From NCBI GenBank assembly GCA_030600605.1, contig JAUVLT010000007.1:1-47031 (forward strand): DNA of 47,031 nt, given 5' to 3'. The DNA is from Mycoplasmatota bacterium. GTDB taxonomy: Bacteria > Bacillota_I > Bacilli_A > Izemoplasmatales > Izemoplasmataceae. Under the pieces are notes generated by a model, which did not search any database, had not been told where the DNA came from, and saw nothing but the letters and a program-made list of their open reading frames with translations. Every line of letters begins with the position of its first letter. Position 1 is the stretch's first letter. The translations under genes and the position numbers were made by a program. Below, piece after piece: positions 25,435 through 34,310 of this stretch.

Positions 25435-25947
25435 ATGAAATTGAAAAAGTATTTCCTATATTTAATAGTATATTCTATTGGAGGATTTATCTTAGAAAGA
25501 ATTATTAACTTAATTGCTTTAGGAGAGTATTATGATAATTCTATCTTAATTGGTCCTTATCAACCACTATATGGTAGTGGGATTGTAATGGCTATTATTT
25601 TTTATGATTTCGTAATTAATAAAAAGGTCAATAATAAAATAATAAAAGATATAGTCTTGCTAATTACTGCGATAATTACGACAGGTTTAGCTGAGGCTGT
25701 GACTGGATTTGGATATGAATACTTGTATGGTATTGTTTTGTGGAATTATGGTGAGTTTTTCTCTTGTAATCTATATTATATTTGTTTTATACCAACTACT
25801 CTCTTTGGAATTGGTTCTTATTTAGTTATTAAGTTTATCCATCCTTATGTAAAAAATTATATTAAACTTATTCCTGATTATCTATTTTATGTACTACTGT
25901 TCATTTTTAGTATCGATATAATAATTACTTTTTTCTTTATTAAATAG
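25435..25947 (+). CDS. ABC_trans_CmpB-family membrane protein (DUF1113-like)
   Basis: The 171-residue product has about five membrane helices. IGGFILERIINL, GPYQPLYGSGIV and LWNYGEFFSCNLYYICF correspond to the conserved E, GP-x-PIYG and WNY...N...IC blocks of the ABC_trans_CmpB family (PF06541). Despite the family name, its members lack transporter-like partners and their role is unknown. I use the ATG at 25435; a TTG at 25441 with GTGATG upstream is equally possible. A terminator follows. It is one of four plus-strand genes in this segment. Confidence 0.72.
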   Translation: MKLKKYFLYLIVYSIGGFILERIINLIALGEYYDNSILIGPYQPLYGSGIVMAIIFYDFVINKKVNNKIIKDIVLLITAIITTGLAEAVTGFGYEYLYGIVLWNYGEFFSCNLYYICFIPTTLFGIGSYLVIKFIHPYVKNYIKLIPDYLFYVLLFIFSIDIIITFFFIK

Positions 25948-25961
25948 TAAAGCGCATTAAT

Positions 25962-25985
25962 AAACGTCCTTAGGGGCGTTTTATA
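25962..25985 (+). terminator. Terminator of the CmpB-family gene
   Basis: AAACGTCC (25962-25969), short loop, GGGCGTTT (25974-25981) with one G-T pair, followed by TTTATAATTT. Confidence 0.75.
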
Positions 25986-26000
25986 ATTTGTATACAAATT
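25985..26000. promoter_or_regulatory. Perfect 16-bp palindrome upstream of hppA
   Basis: AATTTGTATACAAATT is its own reverse complement. It lies 16 bases upstream of the -35 box of the hppA promoter, a place fit for a dimeric regulator. It could also be part of an unrelated hairpin after the terminator. No matching regulator gene is seen in this window. Confidence 0.4.
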
Positions 26001-26015
26001 GATTTTAAAAAATCA

Positions 26016-26044
26016 TTGTATATAGCGCTTACATTTGATAAAAT
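26016..26044 (+). promoter_or_regulatory. Promoter of hppA with an embedded cre-like site
   Basis: TTGTAT (26016-26021), 17 bases, TAAAAT (26039-26044). A 17-base near-symmetric sequence TGTATATAGCGCTTACA (26017-26033) overlaps the -35 box; its reverse complement starts TGTAAGCGCT, like catabolite-response elements, but the far half matches the consensus poorly. Confidence 0.6.
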
Positions 26045-26074
26045 ATAGAAGTATAAATATAGAGGAGGATGAGA

Positions 26075-28117
26075 ATGGAAAATTTGCTTTATGTTACTGT
26101 TGCGCTAAGTTTGAGTGCAATATTTTATGCTTTTTATCTTTATAAGCAAGTTATCAAGGCCCCTATGGGAAGTGAAAAAGTTGTTGAGATAGCTGGTTTC
26201 ATTAAAGAAGGAGCAACTGCTTTCTTAAAGAGAGAGTACACAGTTATCATTATTTTTGTGATTTTTACTTTTCCAGCAATTTGGCTATCACCACTTGGAA
26301 TTGGGACTGCCCTTGCTTTTGTTCTCGGTGCTTTCTTTAGTGCGTTAGCGGGAATTATTGGAATGAAAAGTGCTACTGATTCAAATGCGAGAACAACTAC
26401 TGCTGCTCAAAATCATGGTATTACTAAAGCCCTATCAGTTGCTTTTAAAGGTGGAGCAGTTATGGGTATGAGTGTTGTTGGATTTGGATTATTAGGTGTT
26501 GTACTGGTCTTTACTGTCGCAACTAAATATTATGGTATCGAAGCTTATAATGCAGTTGAAATAGCTGCAGGATATAGTTTAGGTGCATCAAGTATCGCAT
26601 TGTTCGGACGTGTTGGTGGAGGGATTTTTACCAAAGCTGCCGATGTTGGTGCAGATTTAGTTGGTAAAATAGAAGCTGGAATTCCTGAAGATGATCCTAG
26701 AAACCCAGCTGTTATTGCTGATAATGTTGGAGACAATGTAGGCGATGTTGCAGGTATGGGGAGCGACTTACTGGAATCTTATGTAAGTTCAATTATTGGT
26801 GCTGCTACTATTGGGGCATTATGGTATGCAATTGATGGAGCAATCTTTGTTCTTATTGTTGCTGGTGTTGGTGTTATTTCTTCTATTCTTGGTTCTTTAT
26901 TCGTTAAAGGAAAAGATGGAAGTAATCCTCATAAAGCTTTAAAATTAGGAACATATGTTGCTGGATTGATTTTTATTATTGCTGCGTTTATTCTTAATTG
27001 GGTATTTATAGACCAAGGTATTTTTACTACTACTAGTTCAACTTTACCTTATTTATATGGACCTTTTTATAGTATTGTTATTGGACTTGCGATTGGTTTA
27101 TTAATCGGTTTAGTTAGTGAATATTATACCGCTGCAGAATATCGTTATGTAAAAGAAATTGCTAAACAATCTGAAACCGGTCATGCTACTAATATTATTA
27201 GTGGAATGGCAACTGGAATGCAAAGTACAGCAATTCCTGTTATTATCATTGCTATTGGTACTGTACTTGCTTTTAACTTTGGTGGATTATTTGGAATTGG
27301 ACTTGCCGCTGTTGGTATGCTTGGAACAGCTGGAATGACTGTTAGTGTTGATGCTTATGGACCGATTGCTGATAATGCTGGTGGTATTGCACAAATGGCA
27401 AATCTGGATCCTAAAGTAAGAGCAATTACTGATGAGCTTGATAGTGTTGGAAATACTACAGCTGCGATAGCTAAAGGATTCGCGATTGGTAGTGCAGCAT
27501 TAACTGCCTTAGCACTATTTAATGCCTTTACTGAAGCTGCCGGCCTGAGTGGAATAAATATTGCTGATGCGAAAGTTATTTCTGGATTAATGATTGGTGG
27601 AATGCTTGCATTCTTATTTAGCTCATTAACTATTAAGAGCGTTGGTAAAGCTGCAAATCAGATGATTGAAGAAGTTCGTAGACAATTTAAAGAAATTCCT
27701 GGAATTTTAGAAGGAACTGGTAAACCTGACTATGCTAGATGTGTTGAAATATCAACAAATGCAGCATTAAAGGAAATGATTATCCCTGCTGTCTTAGCAA
27801 TTGGATCTCCTTTACTTGTTGGATTTGTATTTGGAGCTGAAGCACTAGGTGGTATGCTTGCTGGTACGTTGATTACTGGTATTATGCTTGCAATCTTTAT
27901 GGCAAATAGTGGTGGAGCTTGGGATAATGCTAAAAAGTATATTGAACAAGGACATCATGGTGGTAAGGGTGGATTAGCTCATAAAGCATCCATTACTGGG
28001 GATACTGTTGGAGACCCATTTAAAGATACTGCTGGTCCTGCAATTGATATTCTAATCAAATTAATGACCACTATTAGTTTAGTGTTCGCAACACTATTTG
28101 GAACAGGAATCTTATAA
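26075..28117 (+). CDS. hppA: K+-dependent membrane pyrophosphatase (Na+/H+ pump)
   Basis: This 680-residue integral membrane enzyme hydrolyses pyrophosphate and pumps H+ or Na+ out of the cell. The catalytic loop [20 protein letters not shown], followed by [15 protein letters not shown], is fully conserved, as is the final [14 protein letters not shown]. At residues 459-464 the sequence is GNTTAA; Ala in place of Lys here marks the K+-dependent class, in which both Na+ and H+ pumps occur. About 16 membrane helices are expected. AGGAGG ends six bases before the ATG at 26075; the ATG at 26069 abuts that site and is rejected. In an organism with low energy yield such a pump can save energy from biosynthetic pyrophosphate (inference). 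Confidence 0.97.
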   Translation: MENLLYVTVALSLSAIFYAFYLYKQVIKAPMGSEKVVEIAGFIKEGATAFLKREYTVIIIFVIFTFPAIWLSPLGIGTALAFVLGAFFSALAGIIGMKSATDSNARTTTAAQNHGITKALSVAFKGGAVMGMSVVGFGLLGVVLVFTVATKYYGIEAYNAVEIAAGYSLGASSIALFGRVGGGIFTKAADVGADLVGKIEAGIPEDDPRNPAVIADNVGDNVGDVAGMGSDLLESYVSSIIGAATIGALWYAIDGAIFVLIVAGVGVISSILGSLFVKGKDGSNPHKALKLGTYVAGLIFIIAAFILNWVFIDQGIFTTTSSTLPYLYGPFYSIVIGLAIGLLIGLVSEYYTAAEYRYVKEIAKQSETGHATNIISGMATGMQSTAIPVIIIAIGTVLAFNFGGLFGIGLAAVGMLGTAGMTVSVDAYGPIADNAGGIAQMANLDPKVRAITDELDSVGNTTAAIAKGFAIGSAALTALALFNAFTEAAGLSGINIADAKVISGLMIGGMLAFLFSSLTIKSVGKAANQMIEEVRRQFKEIPGILEGTGKPDYARCVEISTNAALKEMIIPAVLAIGSPLLVGFVFGAEALGGMLAGTLITGIMLAIFMANSGGAWDNAKKYIEQGHHGGKGGLAHKASITGDTVGDPFKDTAGPAIDILIKLMTTISLVFATLFGTGIL

Positions 28118-28122
28118 TATAT

Positions 28123-28155
28123 AAAAGCTATTTCTTGACTGAAATAGCTTTTTTT
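28123..28155 (+). terminator. Terminator of hppA
   Basis: AAAAGCTATTTC (28123-28134), loop TTGACT, GAAATAGCTTTT (28141-28152), followed by more T. The loop bases TTGACT also read as a -35 box. Confidence 0.93.
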
Positions 28156-28156
28156 A

Positions 28157-28165
28157 TGGTATAAT
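28157..28165 (+). promoter_or_regulatory. Extended -10 promoter of the yqxD-like gene
   Basis: TGGTATAAT (TGnTATAAT) is perfect. The loop TTGACT of the hppA terminator lies 19 bases upstream of TATAAT, so it may serve as a weak -35 box. The next gene starts 28 bases downstream. Confidence 0.75.
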
Positions 28166-28192
28166 TGGGTATTGCTTTCTCAGGAGGACATT

Positions 28193-28627
28193 ATGAAAAT
28201 ATTAGTAGATGCGGACGCTTGTCCAGTCAAAAAAGAGATACTAAAACTGGCTAAAGAATTTAACATTGAAGTATCAATGTTTTTTGATAATGCTCACGTT
28301 TATGAAGATGGATACAGTAAAGTTTTCATCCTCGATAAAGGAGCTGATAGTGTTGATTACTTCTTAATCAATAGAACCTTACCTGGGGATATTGTAGTTA
28401 CACAAGACTATGGAGTAGCAACGATGGCTTTATCGAAAAAAGCTCATCCAATTAATCAAAATGGACTAATATTTACAGATGATAATATCCTATCCTTGCT
28501 TAATCAGCGAGCTTTCAATAAAAAAATTAGGAGACACAAAAACATAAAAGGTCCTAAAAAGAGAACAAGCAAAGATGGCACCAATTTTTCTGAAAACCTG
28601 AGAAAAATAATAAATAATTATTTATAG
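28193..28627 (+). CDS. YaiI/YqxD family protein (UPF0178, DUF188)
   Basis: The 144-residue product has the family's N-terminal MKILVDADACPVK motif, FFDNAHVYEDG, GADSVDYFLINR and GDIVVTQDYGVATMAL. The fold is PIN-like, with several conserved acidic residues (Asp6, Asp8, Asp64-Ala-Asp region), which suggests a metal-dependent nuclease, but no activity is established. AGGAGG lies five bases before the ATG at 28193. It has its own promoter overlapping the hppA terminator. Confidence 0.95.
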   Translation: MKILVDADACPVKKEILKLAKEFNIEVSMFFDNAHVYEDGYSKVFILDKGADSVDYFLINRTLPGDIVVTQDYGVATMALSKKAHPINQNGLIFTDDNILSLLNQRAFNKKIRRHKNIKGPKKRTSKDGTNFSENLRKIINNYL

Positions 28628-28656
28628 TTGCATTTTAGATGTTAATTTGTTAAAAT
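28628..28656 (+). promoter_or_regulatory. Promoter of rpsT
   Basis: TTGCAT (28628-28633), 17 bases, TAAAAT (28651-28656), 31 bases before the rpsT start. The -35 box begins right behind the stop of the preceding gene. Confidence 0.75.
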
Positions 28657-28687
28657 AATAACGCTTGTAAAAACGGAGGTGACATAA

Positions 28688-28948
28688 ATGGCTAATATTA
28701 AACAACAAATGAAAAGAAATCTTACAAATGAAAAAAGACGCATGGCTAATGCTTCATTTAAATCAGGACTAAAATCTGCGGTTAAAGAAGTTGAAGTTAC
28801 TGTTGAAAATAAAGAAAAAGAAAAAGCTTTGGTAGCTTTATCACTTGCTAGCAAAAAATTAGATAAAGCAGTTTCTAAAGGTTTTTATCATAAAAACTAT
28901 GTCGCTAGACAAAAATCAAGACTTGCTAAACTTGTAAATAGTTTATAA
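28688..28948 (+). CDS. rpsT: 30S ribosomal protein S20
   Basis: The 86-residue very basic protein begins MANIKQQMKRNLTNEKRR and ends with KNYVARQKSRLAKLVN, the classic S20 pattern of three long helices that bind 16S rRNA at the base of the small subunit. GGAGGTG precedes the ATG. It converges on holA, as in Bacillus, with a shared terminator between them. Confidence 0.98.
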   Translation: MANIKQQMKRNLTNEKRRMANASFKSGLKSAVKEVEVTVENKEKEKALVALSLASKKLDKAVSKGFYHKNYVARQKSRLAKLVNSL

Positions 28949-28966
28949 GTCTTAAAAATATATAAT

Positions 28967-28999
28967 AAAAGCTCAATCGTTAATAATGATTGAGCTTTT
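28967..28999. terminator. Bidirectional terminator between rpsT and holA
   Basis: AAAAGCTCAATC (28967-28978), nine-base loop, GATTGAGCTTTT (28988-28999). A run of A on the left and T on the right allow function in both directions. Confidence 0.92.
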
Positions 29000-29965
29000 T
29001 TATGTGCCAAGAATAAATAATTCAATTCCTATTTTTTTATCAATTCTTCCTGTTTTAATTTTATAATCAAGTTCTTCTAATCTTATAAGATGTTTCTTTA
29101 CTGTAGCCATATTCACACTTTTAGCATTCTTAACCATATAATAAGCTCGACCACTACTACAATGATAATGTGAGGCGACTGCTGACTGATCTTTTCCATC
29201 TTTCAAAAGTAGTTTAACTTGTAAGATTTCTCGATATTTATTCACTAAAATTCCTAAAATTCTTAATGGATCTTCACTATGCATTATTAAATCATTATAT
29301 ATTTCTAATGCTTTACTTCTTTTATTATCCAAGATACTGTTGGTAATTTCATAAACATTATCCTCAACGTTTTTAGTTATCACTTTCTTTATGACATCAA
29401 TACTAATAAAATCCATATCTTCAGCATATAATAATAACTTTTTCATTTCATTCACAGCTATTTGAGTATTATTTTCTACTCTCTTAATAAATTCATTAAG
29501 TGCATCTCTTTCTATTTTTATATTTTGCTTTCCTAATTGTCTCTTTACCCAACTAGTTAAATCCACTTTTTTCATAGGTTCGCAAAACAATACTTCTGCT
29601 TTTCCTTTAAGTGCTTTAGTAATAGCTTTTCTTTCATCAAGTTTTTCATACGGAGCAGTGATAATTAGGATTGTTTCCTCAACTGGATTATTAATATATC
29701 TTACTAATGAATCAATATCTTGAGGAATTTCTTTTTTTAATTTCTCAGTTGTTAGGAAATAAGCATTCTTAATAACAACAATTTTCTTGTCAGACATAAA
29801 CGGGATTGTAGAAGCGTCATTTATCGCATTTGAGATATTTGTCTCTTCTGCATCATAAATATTGAGATTGAAATCATCAATATCATATGTTGCAATCACG
29901 TGTTTCATTTTACTTTTAACAATAAATGAATCTCCACCATATATTAAATATATCTGTTTTTCCAT
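29000..29965 (-). CDS. holA: DNA polymerase III subunit delta
   Basis: HolA is the delta subunit of the clamp loader that opens the beta clamp. The 321-residue product matches the family along its length: MEKQIYLIYGGDSFIVKSKM at the start, PFMSDKKIVVIKNAYF, the NNTQIAVNEMKKLLLY segment and a C-terminal helical collar (DYKIKTGRIDKKIGIELFIL). The reading frame extends 32 codons further upstream into comEC, but AGAGGTG before the ATG at 29965 and the family start MEKQ set the real start. It lies 34 bases after comEC, the usual Bacillus order. Confidence 0.95.
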   Translation of the reverse strand: MEKQIYLIYGGDSFIVKSKMKHVIATYDIDDFNLNIYDAEETNISNAINDASTIPFMSDKKIVVIKNAYFLTTEKLKKEIPQDIDSLVRYINNPVEETILIITAPYEKLDERKAITKALKGKAEVLFCEPMKKVDLTSWVKRQLGKQNIKIERDALNEFIKRVENNTQIAVNEMKKLLLYAEDMDFISIDVIKKVITKNVEDNVYEITNSILDNKRSKALEIYNDLIMHSEDPLRILGILVNKYREILQVKLLLKDGKDQSAVASHYHCSSGRAYYMVKNAKSVNMATVKKHLIRLEELDYKIKTGRIDKKIGIELFILGT

Positions 29966-29999
29966 TAAGAACACCTCTAACGTATTATAACACAATTCA

Positions 30000-32096
30000 T
30001 TAAGGTCTGTGCACCTTTTTATACTCTTTCCCAAAGAGGTATCTGACGATAATTGTTCCATCTAAATCAGTTCTGTATACGTTTATCCCTAACTGCTTAT
30101 AACGGGATACAACAATATCACTGGGGTGATTATGCTTATTCTTTCTAGATACAGTTATAAAGACTTCTTCCGGAGTAATATCATTAATAAATTCAATTGA
30201 GCTACTTGTTATACTTCCATGGTGAGGCACTTTTAAATAATCAACATCAATATCAACATCTTTAATAAAAGCTTGTTCTCTTCTTAACTCAATATCACCA
30301 GTAAATAAATAGTGTTTATCACTTATAAATAAACTTAAAATAATACTTCTGTCATTTTCGTTATTATACTCTTTTTCAGTTGGATATATAAAAAAACTAA
30401 TATTCCCGCAATCAATAACCCCCTCAAATTCTGATATATTTTCTCTATTGACCAAATGAATAATGTTAAAGTTTTTTATTAAGTCATTTGTTTCTCCATA
30501 ATGATCGCTATGATAATGAGTTATTACCAAGTAGTCAATTCTTTTTATATTATTTGTTTTCAAATAGTTAACAAGTGTATTATACTGATCTACTTCTCCA
30601 GTATCAATAATCATATTACATTGATCGTATCGATCAATTATAATTATTGAATCTCCATAAACATCTAAAAATGTTACTTTTTGAATAACATTATAATATG
30701 GTGATCCCCAAACTAACAATAGTATAATAATTAATAACGATATTGGTCTTTTTAATGATTTCCTAGCTTCGTATGAGTGAAGTAGATAAAAGACAATTAC
30801 GTAGTATATTACTATATATAAACTTGATGAAAAATACATTCTTATTATAAGAAAATCTAAAAGAGAACTAGCATTTAAAAAGAACTCAAATATTTGAATA
30901 AAAATATAGTATGTTTTATCTAATAACGGTATAACAAAGGTAATATACCCTAATGGCAAAATAATATATGTTATATAAAACAAAAAAGTAATATTAAAAA
31001 AAAGTGTTAACAAGTTAACTTGATAATTCAAATTAAGAATTATGGGAATCGTTACAATAAATGATATCGTACTTAATATGAATAACTGTTTTATTTGTGA
31101 ATCTACTTTTAAAATCGAGCTACTTAGCAAGATGATGAAAGTAACTAGGAAACTTAATAAAAACCCAGCATCATAATAGTAATATGGCCTAATAAAGATT
31201 AATATAATAAAAATAATAGATAATACATCAAGACTACTTATATTTAGTTTAGTTCTTTTATTTATTACTAGAAAAACAAACATTAAAGATGCCCTTGTTA
31301 CTGAAGGCGCAAAAGAAGTAACAATCATATATATAGAAAGAAAAACAACAATAATATTCTCAATATAAATAGTCTTAAGATTCATCTTTTTAAGGATGCT
31401 CATCAATGCCAAAACTATTAATGAAATATGAAGACCACTCACCGCAAATAAATGACTAATTCCAACCTGATTTATTTTGTTAATCACGTCATCATCAAAA
31501 CCCGATTTATCTGCCAAAATGAATGTCTTAATATACTCATTAGAATAAGTAAAATTTTGATCAATATAATTATTTAAACTATAAGATACTGTATTTATAT
31601 TCCAATTTTCACTCACTTTTTTACAATCTGATAAATATAAAATACTTTTTATATTTTGTGATTTTAAGTAATTTCTATAATTAAACAAATTTGGTGTAGT
31701 ATTATTGATTGGTTCCTCTATTTCTCCCATGCAAAGTAGACTCTCGCCCGGTCTAACAGCTATGTAATCATTAATAAATACCTTGACCAATTGATTATTG
31801 TACCGACCTATAAAACTAGTATAATCCGCTATTTTAATGTCTTTTGTAACCACTACGTTATATTGAGTACTTTCTGAAAGTTTGTTTAGATCAAATTGAT
31901 ACATTCTAATTAGGTATATGCCTAAAATCACTATTATAATTATAGAGATTTGTCTGTGATTTTGAAAAATGTAGTAAAAATAGAAAGGTGTTATTAGTAA
32001 ATACCACCAATTATGCATCACTAAAAATAGTAATACAAAGGATATTACAAAGTATATTCCCTTGTATTTAAGTAGTAATAAATTCTCTGATTTCAT
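30000..32096 (-). CDS. comEC: DNA internalization protein ComEC/Rec2
   Basis: ComEC is the channel through which one strand of transforming DNA enters the cytoplasm. The 698-residue product has an N-terminal OB-like part, the Competence domain with about ten helices (HLFAVSGLHISLI is the diagnostic block near 217) and a C-terminal metallo-beta-lactamase domain with VITHYHSDHYGE, TGDIE and KVPHHGS. That domain probably degrades the non-transported strand. The start overlaps comEA by 29 bases and has GGAGAGG upstream. ComEB, which lies between them in Bacillus, is absent. Whether the cell is naturally competent depends on pilus genes outside this window. Confidence 0.95.
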   Translation of the reverse strand: MKSENLLLLKYKGIYFVISFVLLFLVMHNWWYLLITPFYFYYIFQNHRQISIIIIVILGIYLIRMYQFDLNKLSESTQYNVVVTKDIKIADYTSFIGRYNNQLVKVFINDYIAVRPGESLLCMGEIEEPINNTTPNLFNYRNYLKSQNIKSILYLSDCKKVSENWNINTVSYSLNNYIDQNFTYSNEYIKTFILADKSGFDDDVINKINQVGISHLFAVSGLHISLIVLALMSILKKMNLKTIYIENIIVVFLSIYMIVTSFAPSVTRASLMFVFLVINKRTKLNISSLDVLSIIFIILIFIRPYYYYDAGFLLSFLVTFIILLSSSILKVDSQIKQLFILSTISFIVTIPIILNLNYQVNLLTLFFNITFLFYITYIILPLGYITFVIPLLDKTYYIFIQIFEFFLNASSLLDFLIIRMYFSSSLYIVIYYVIVFYLLHSYEARKSLKRPISLLIIILLLVWGSPYYNVIQKVTFLDVYGDSIIIIDRYDQCNMIIDTGEVDQYNTLVNYLKTNNIKRIDYLVITHYHSDHYGETNDLIKNFNIIHLVNRENISEFEGVIDCGNISFFIYPTEKEYNNENDRSIILSLFISDKHYLFTGDIELRREQAFIKDVDIDVDYLKVPHHGSITSSSIEFINDITPEEVFITVSRKNKHNHPSDIVVSRYKQLGINVYRTDLDGTIIVRYLFGKEYKKVHRP

Positions 32097-32631
32097 TTAA
32101 AGTTGCCTCTCCGATTCCAGGTACTTCTACTAAATCTTCAATGCTACTAAAATCTCCGTTTTCTTCTCGATAATCAATAATACTTTGAGCAGTTGTTGGT
32201 CCAACTCCCGGAAGAGTATCAAGTTGAGATAGTGAAGCTGTATTTATATTTATGATTCCACCTACATCATTTTCAATTATTTCTGTGATTAGTGGATATT
32301 CTTCATCTATTGAAGGTATATATACTACTTGTTCGTCTCTTAATTTCATTGATAAATTGTAAGCTAAGATATCAGCATTTCCAGTTATTCCCCCAGCTAA
32401 GGTAATAACTTGAAATAATCTTGTTGATTCTTCCACCTTGTAAACTCCGGGATTCATAACTTCTCCCTTAATATCAACATATATGAATTTCACTTCTTCA
32501 ATGCTTTGGTTATTTGTCACTGGATTAAATACAATACTATCATCACCTTTATCAACTGATAATATTAAAAACAGTACTAATATAATTAATACTATTCCTC
32601 CTAAATAATACTTTTTTATGATTTCTTTCAT
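32068..32631 (-). CDS. comEA: DNA receptor ComEA
   Basis: ComEA binds double-stranded DNA at the cell surface and hands it to ComEC. The 187-residue product has one N-terminal membrane helix (10-27), an SLBB domain (about 47-110: FIYVDIKGEVMNPGVYKV) and a C-terminal double helix-hairpin-helix module (INTASLSQLDTLPGVGPTTA and then VPGIGEATLNEI). AGAGGTGATAAA precedes the ATG. It directly precedes comEC. Confidence 0.96.
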   Translation of the reverse strand: MKEIIKKYYLGGIVLIILVLFLILSVDKGDDSIVFNPVTNNQSIEEVKFIYVDIKGEVMNPGVYKVEESTRLFQVITLAGGITGNADILAYNLSMKLRDEQVVYIPSIDEEYPLITEIIENDVGGIININTASLSQLDTLPGVGPTTAQSIIDYREENGDFSSIEDLVEVPGIGEATLNEIREFITT

Positions 32632-32681
32632 TTTATCACCTCTTATAATATATTACTGACATCCCTCTTATTATTCTTCAC

Positions 32682-32713
32682 AAAAAAAACAATCTATAAA
32701 TATAGATTGTTTA
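32682..32713 (-). terminator. Terminator of yqeM
   Basis: AAACAATCTATA (32687-32698), AA, TATAGATTGTTT (32701-32712), followed on the minus strand by seven T. It splits yqeG-yqeM from comEA-comEC-holA. Confidence 0.9.
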
Positions 32714-32724
32714 TATCTTTTTGA

Positions 32725-33393
32725 TTATACTTTCTTACAAACAAAGATAATTCTTTCATTAAGAATCTTCATTTCGGTAACTACTAGACCACATTCTTTT
32801 AAAATAGTGACATATTCTTCTTCTGAAAAAGTAGTTTGAATATGTGTTTCTTCACAGTTATCAATAGTTACTATATGCTTTATTTGACGCTCTTTATCAG
32901 TATTTTCAACATCCCAAACAAGAAGTGAATTTTCAAGTAATATTTCTTCATGGTAACCAGGAAGATTAATCAAGTAATTAACTTTAAGAAAATCAAAAAC
33001 AAATATAGAATTTTCGTTCATTACTTCCGTAACATAGTTAAATGCCTTTGATACATCAGCTCTGTCTTCTATATAATTGATAACATCACTAGCCATTGTG
33101 ATTATATCATAGTTTATGTTTAAAGGTTCTAAAATATTATGCACAAAAAAATTAATATGTACGTTTTCATGAATTGAATTATTGTAAGCTCTTTCTAACA
33201 TACTATCAGATATATCAGTTGCAGTAACATTATATTTGTTTTTCGCAAGTAAGATAGCTAATGGTCCAGTACCACAACCTAAATCAATTACATTCCCTTT
33301 GTTACGATGTTTTTTTATCAAATCAAGATAAATATTATTAAGGTTTTGATCTACAAATTGGTCATAAAAAGCTGCAAGTCTATCGTAAATCAT
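32725..33393 (-). CDS. Class I SAM-dependent methyltransferase (YqeM-like)
   Basis: The 222-residue product has a Rossmann methyltransferase fold: motif I VIDLGCGTGPLAILLA, motif II ATDISDSML, and YDIITMASDVINYI near motif IV. YDRLAAFYDQFVDQNL at the start matches the YqeM family next to rsfS in Bacillus. The substrate is unknown. It overlaps rsfS by 14 bases and has only a weak ribosome binding site (GAAAAG), so it probably depends on translational coupling. A strong terminator follows. Confidence 0.88.
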   Translation of the reverse strand: MIYDRLAAFYDQFVDQNLNNIYLDLIKKHRNKGNVIDLGCGTGPLAILLAKNKYNVTATDISDSMLERAYNNSIHENVHINFFVHNILEPLNINYDIITMASDVINYIEDRADVSKAFNYVTEVMNENSIFVFDFLKVNYLINLPGYHEEILLENSLLVWDVENTDKERQIKHIVTIDNCEETHIQTTFSEEEYVTILKECGLVVTEMKILNERIIFVCKKV

Positions 33394-33730
33394 TTTTCTT
33401 TTCTATATTAAGTTGTTCAACCCCTACCATCATTTTCTCAATATTATAAAACTCTCTTTCATCTCTTGTAAAAACATTCACGATTATATCCTTACAATCA
33501 ATCAAAATCCAAGATTTTGAGTTCTTACCCTCAATAACAGGATGTGGATACCCATTTTCAGCCAAGTCCTGATTAATGTGATTAATTGCTGCTTGAAGTT
33601 GTCGATCTGATGTTGCACTTGAAATTACAAAGTAATCAAAAAAGGGAGATTTACCTGTAGTATCAAAAACTAATATATCAGAAGCACTGATATCTTTTAG
33701 AGCATTTACTACAATTTCAATTTTAGTCAT
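33380..33730 (-). CDS. rsfS: Ribosomal silencing factor RsfS
   Basis: RsfS binds L14 on the large subunit and blocks subunit joining when nutrients are scarce. The 116-residue product has DISASDILVFDTTGKSPFFDYFVISSA, SDRQLQAAINHI and WILIDCKDIIVNVFTRDEREFYNIEKM, the last being the family signature. GGAGGTAAAAA precedes the ATG. It overlaps yqeK by eight bases and yqeM by 14, in the conserved yqeK-rsfS-yqeM order. Confidence 0.97.
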   Translation of the reverse strand: MTKIEIVVNALKDISASDILVFDTTGKSPFFDYFVISSATSDRQLQAAINHINQDLAENGYPHPVIEGKNSKSWILIDCKDIIVNVFTRDEREFYNIEKMMVGVEQLNIEKKNDLR

Positions 33731-34310
33731 TTTTTACCTCCAATAATTTTCTATAAAAATGTCTAGCCTCAAAGGCGATTAACGGTATCTTAGTTTGTTT
33801 AGCTTCGTAGAATTGTATTGAATCATCAATAGCTGTAAAAACTGCTAAATCTAGGGATTTTTCAACAATACTTCTTACCTTAACACATGATTCATAGATC
33901 CGATTTGGTTCTATATAATCACTTATAAATATCACTTTTTCATACATACTCATATTTGGTCTACCTACAGTATGATTCAAAATCGAGTTAAGAATTTCTC
34001 CATCATTAATCTCATATTTTCTTTTCGCTAATATATAAGCACTAAAAGCATGTAGGATATTATCATTATATTGATCATAGATAAATTTTGTTTCAGGAAA
34101 ATAGCTATCAATCATTGCAATATTGTCCTCTTTAGAATAGTATTTTGTCATATCATGAAGCAGGGCAGTGATTTCCAATCTGTCTAAATCGAGATTATAT
34201 TTTTCACCTAATCTAAGGGCTGTATCCCTAACACCATAAACATGTTCTAGTCTACGTGGATTATCAGCTAATGCAATTTCTAAATCTTTCTTAATCTGTT
34301 CTTTTGTCAA
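33723..34310 (-). CDS. yqeK: YqeK HD-domain diadenosine tetraphosphatase
   Basis: The 195-residue product is a YqeK HD hydrolase: HVYGV (first His), LLHDMTKYY (HD), HAFSAYI, NHTVGRP and KVIFISDYIEPNR (last Asp). YqeK enzymes cleave Ap4A symmetrically into two ADP. The start is a TTG that overlaps the yqeH stop (TTGA, 34307-34310) with GGAGG seven bases upstream. In Bacillus nadD lies directly before yqeK; here it is absent. Confidence 0.93.
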   Translation of the reverse strand: MTKEQIKKDLEIALADNPRRLEHVYGVRDTALRLGEKYNLDLDRLEITALLHDMTKYYSKEDNIAMIDSYFPETKFIYDQYNDNILHAFSAYILAKRKYEINDGEILNSILNHTVGRPNMSMYEKVIFISDYIEPNRIYESCVKVRSIVEKSLDLAVFTAIDDSIQFYEAKQTKIPLIAFEARHFYRKLLEVKND

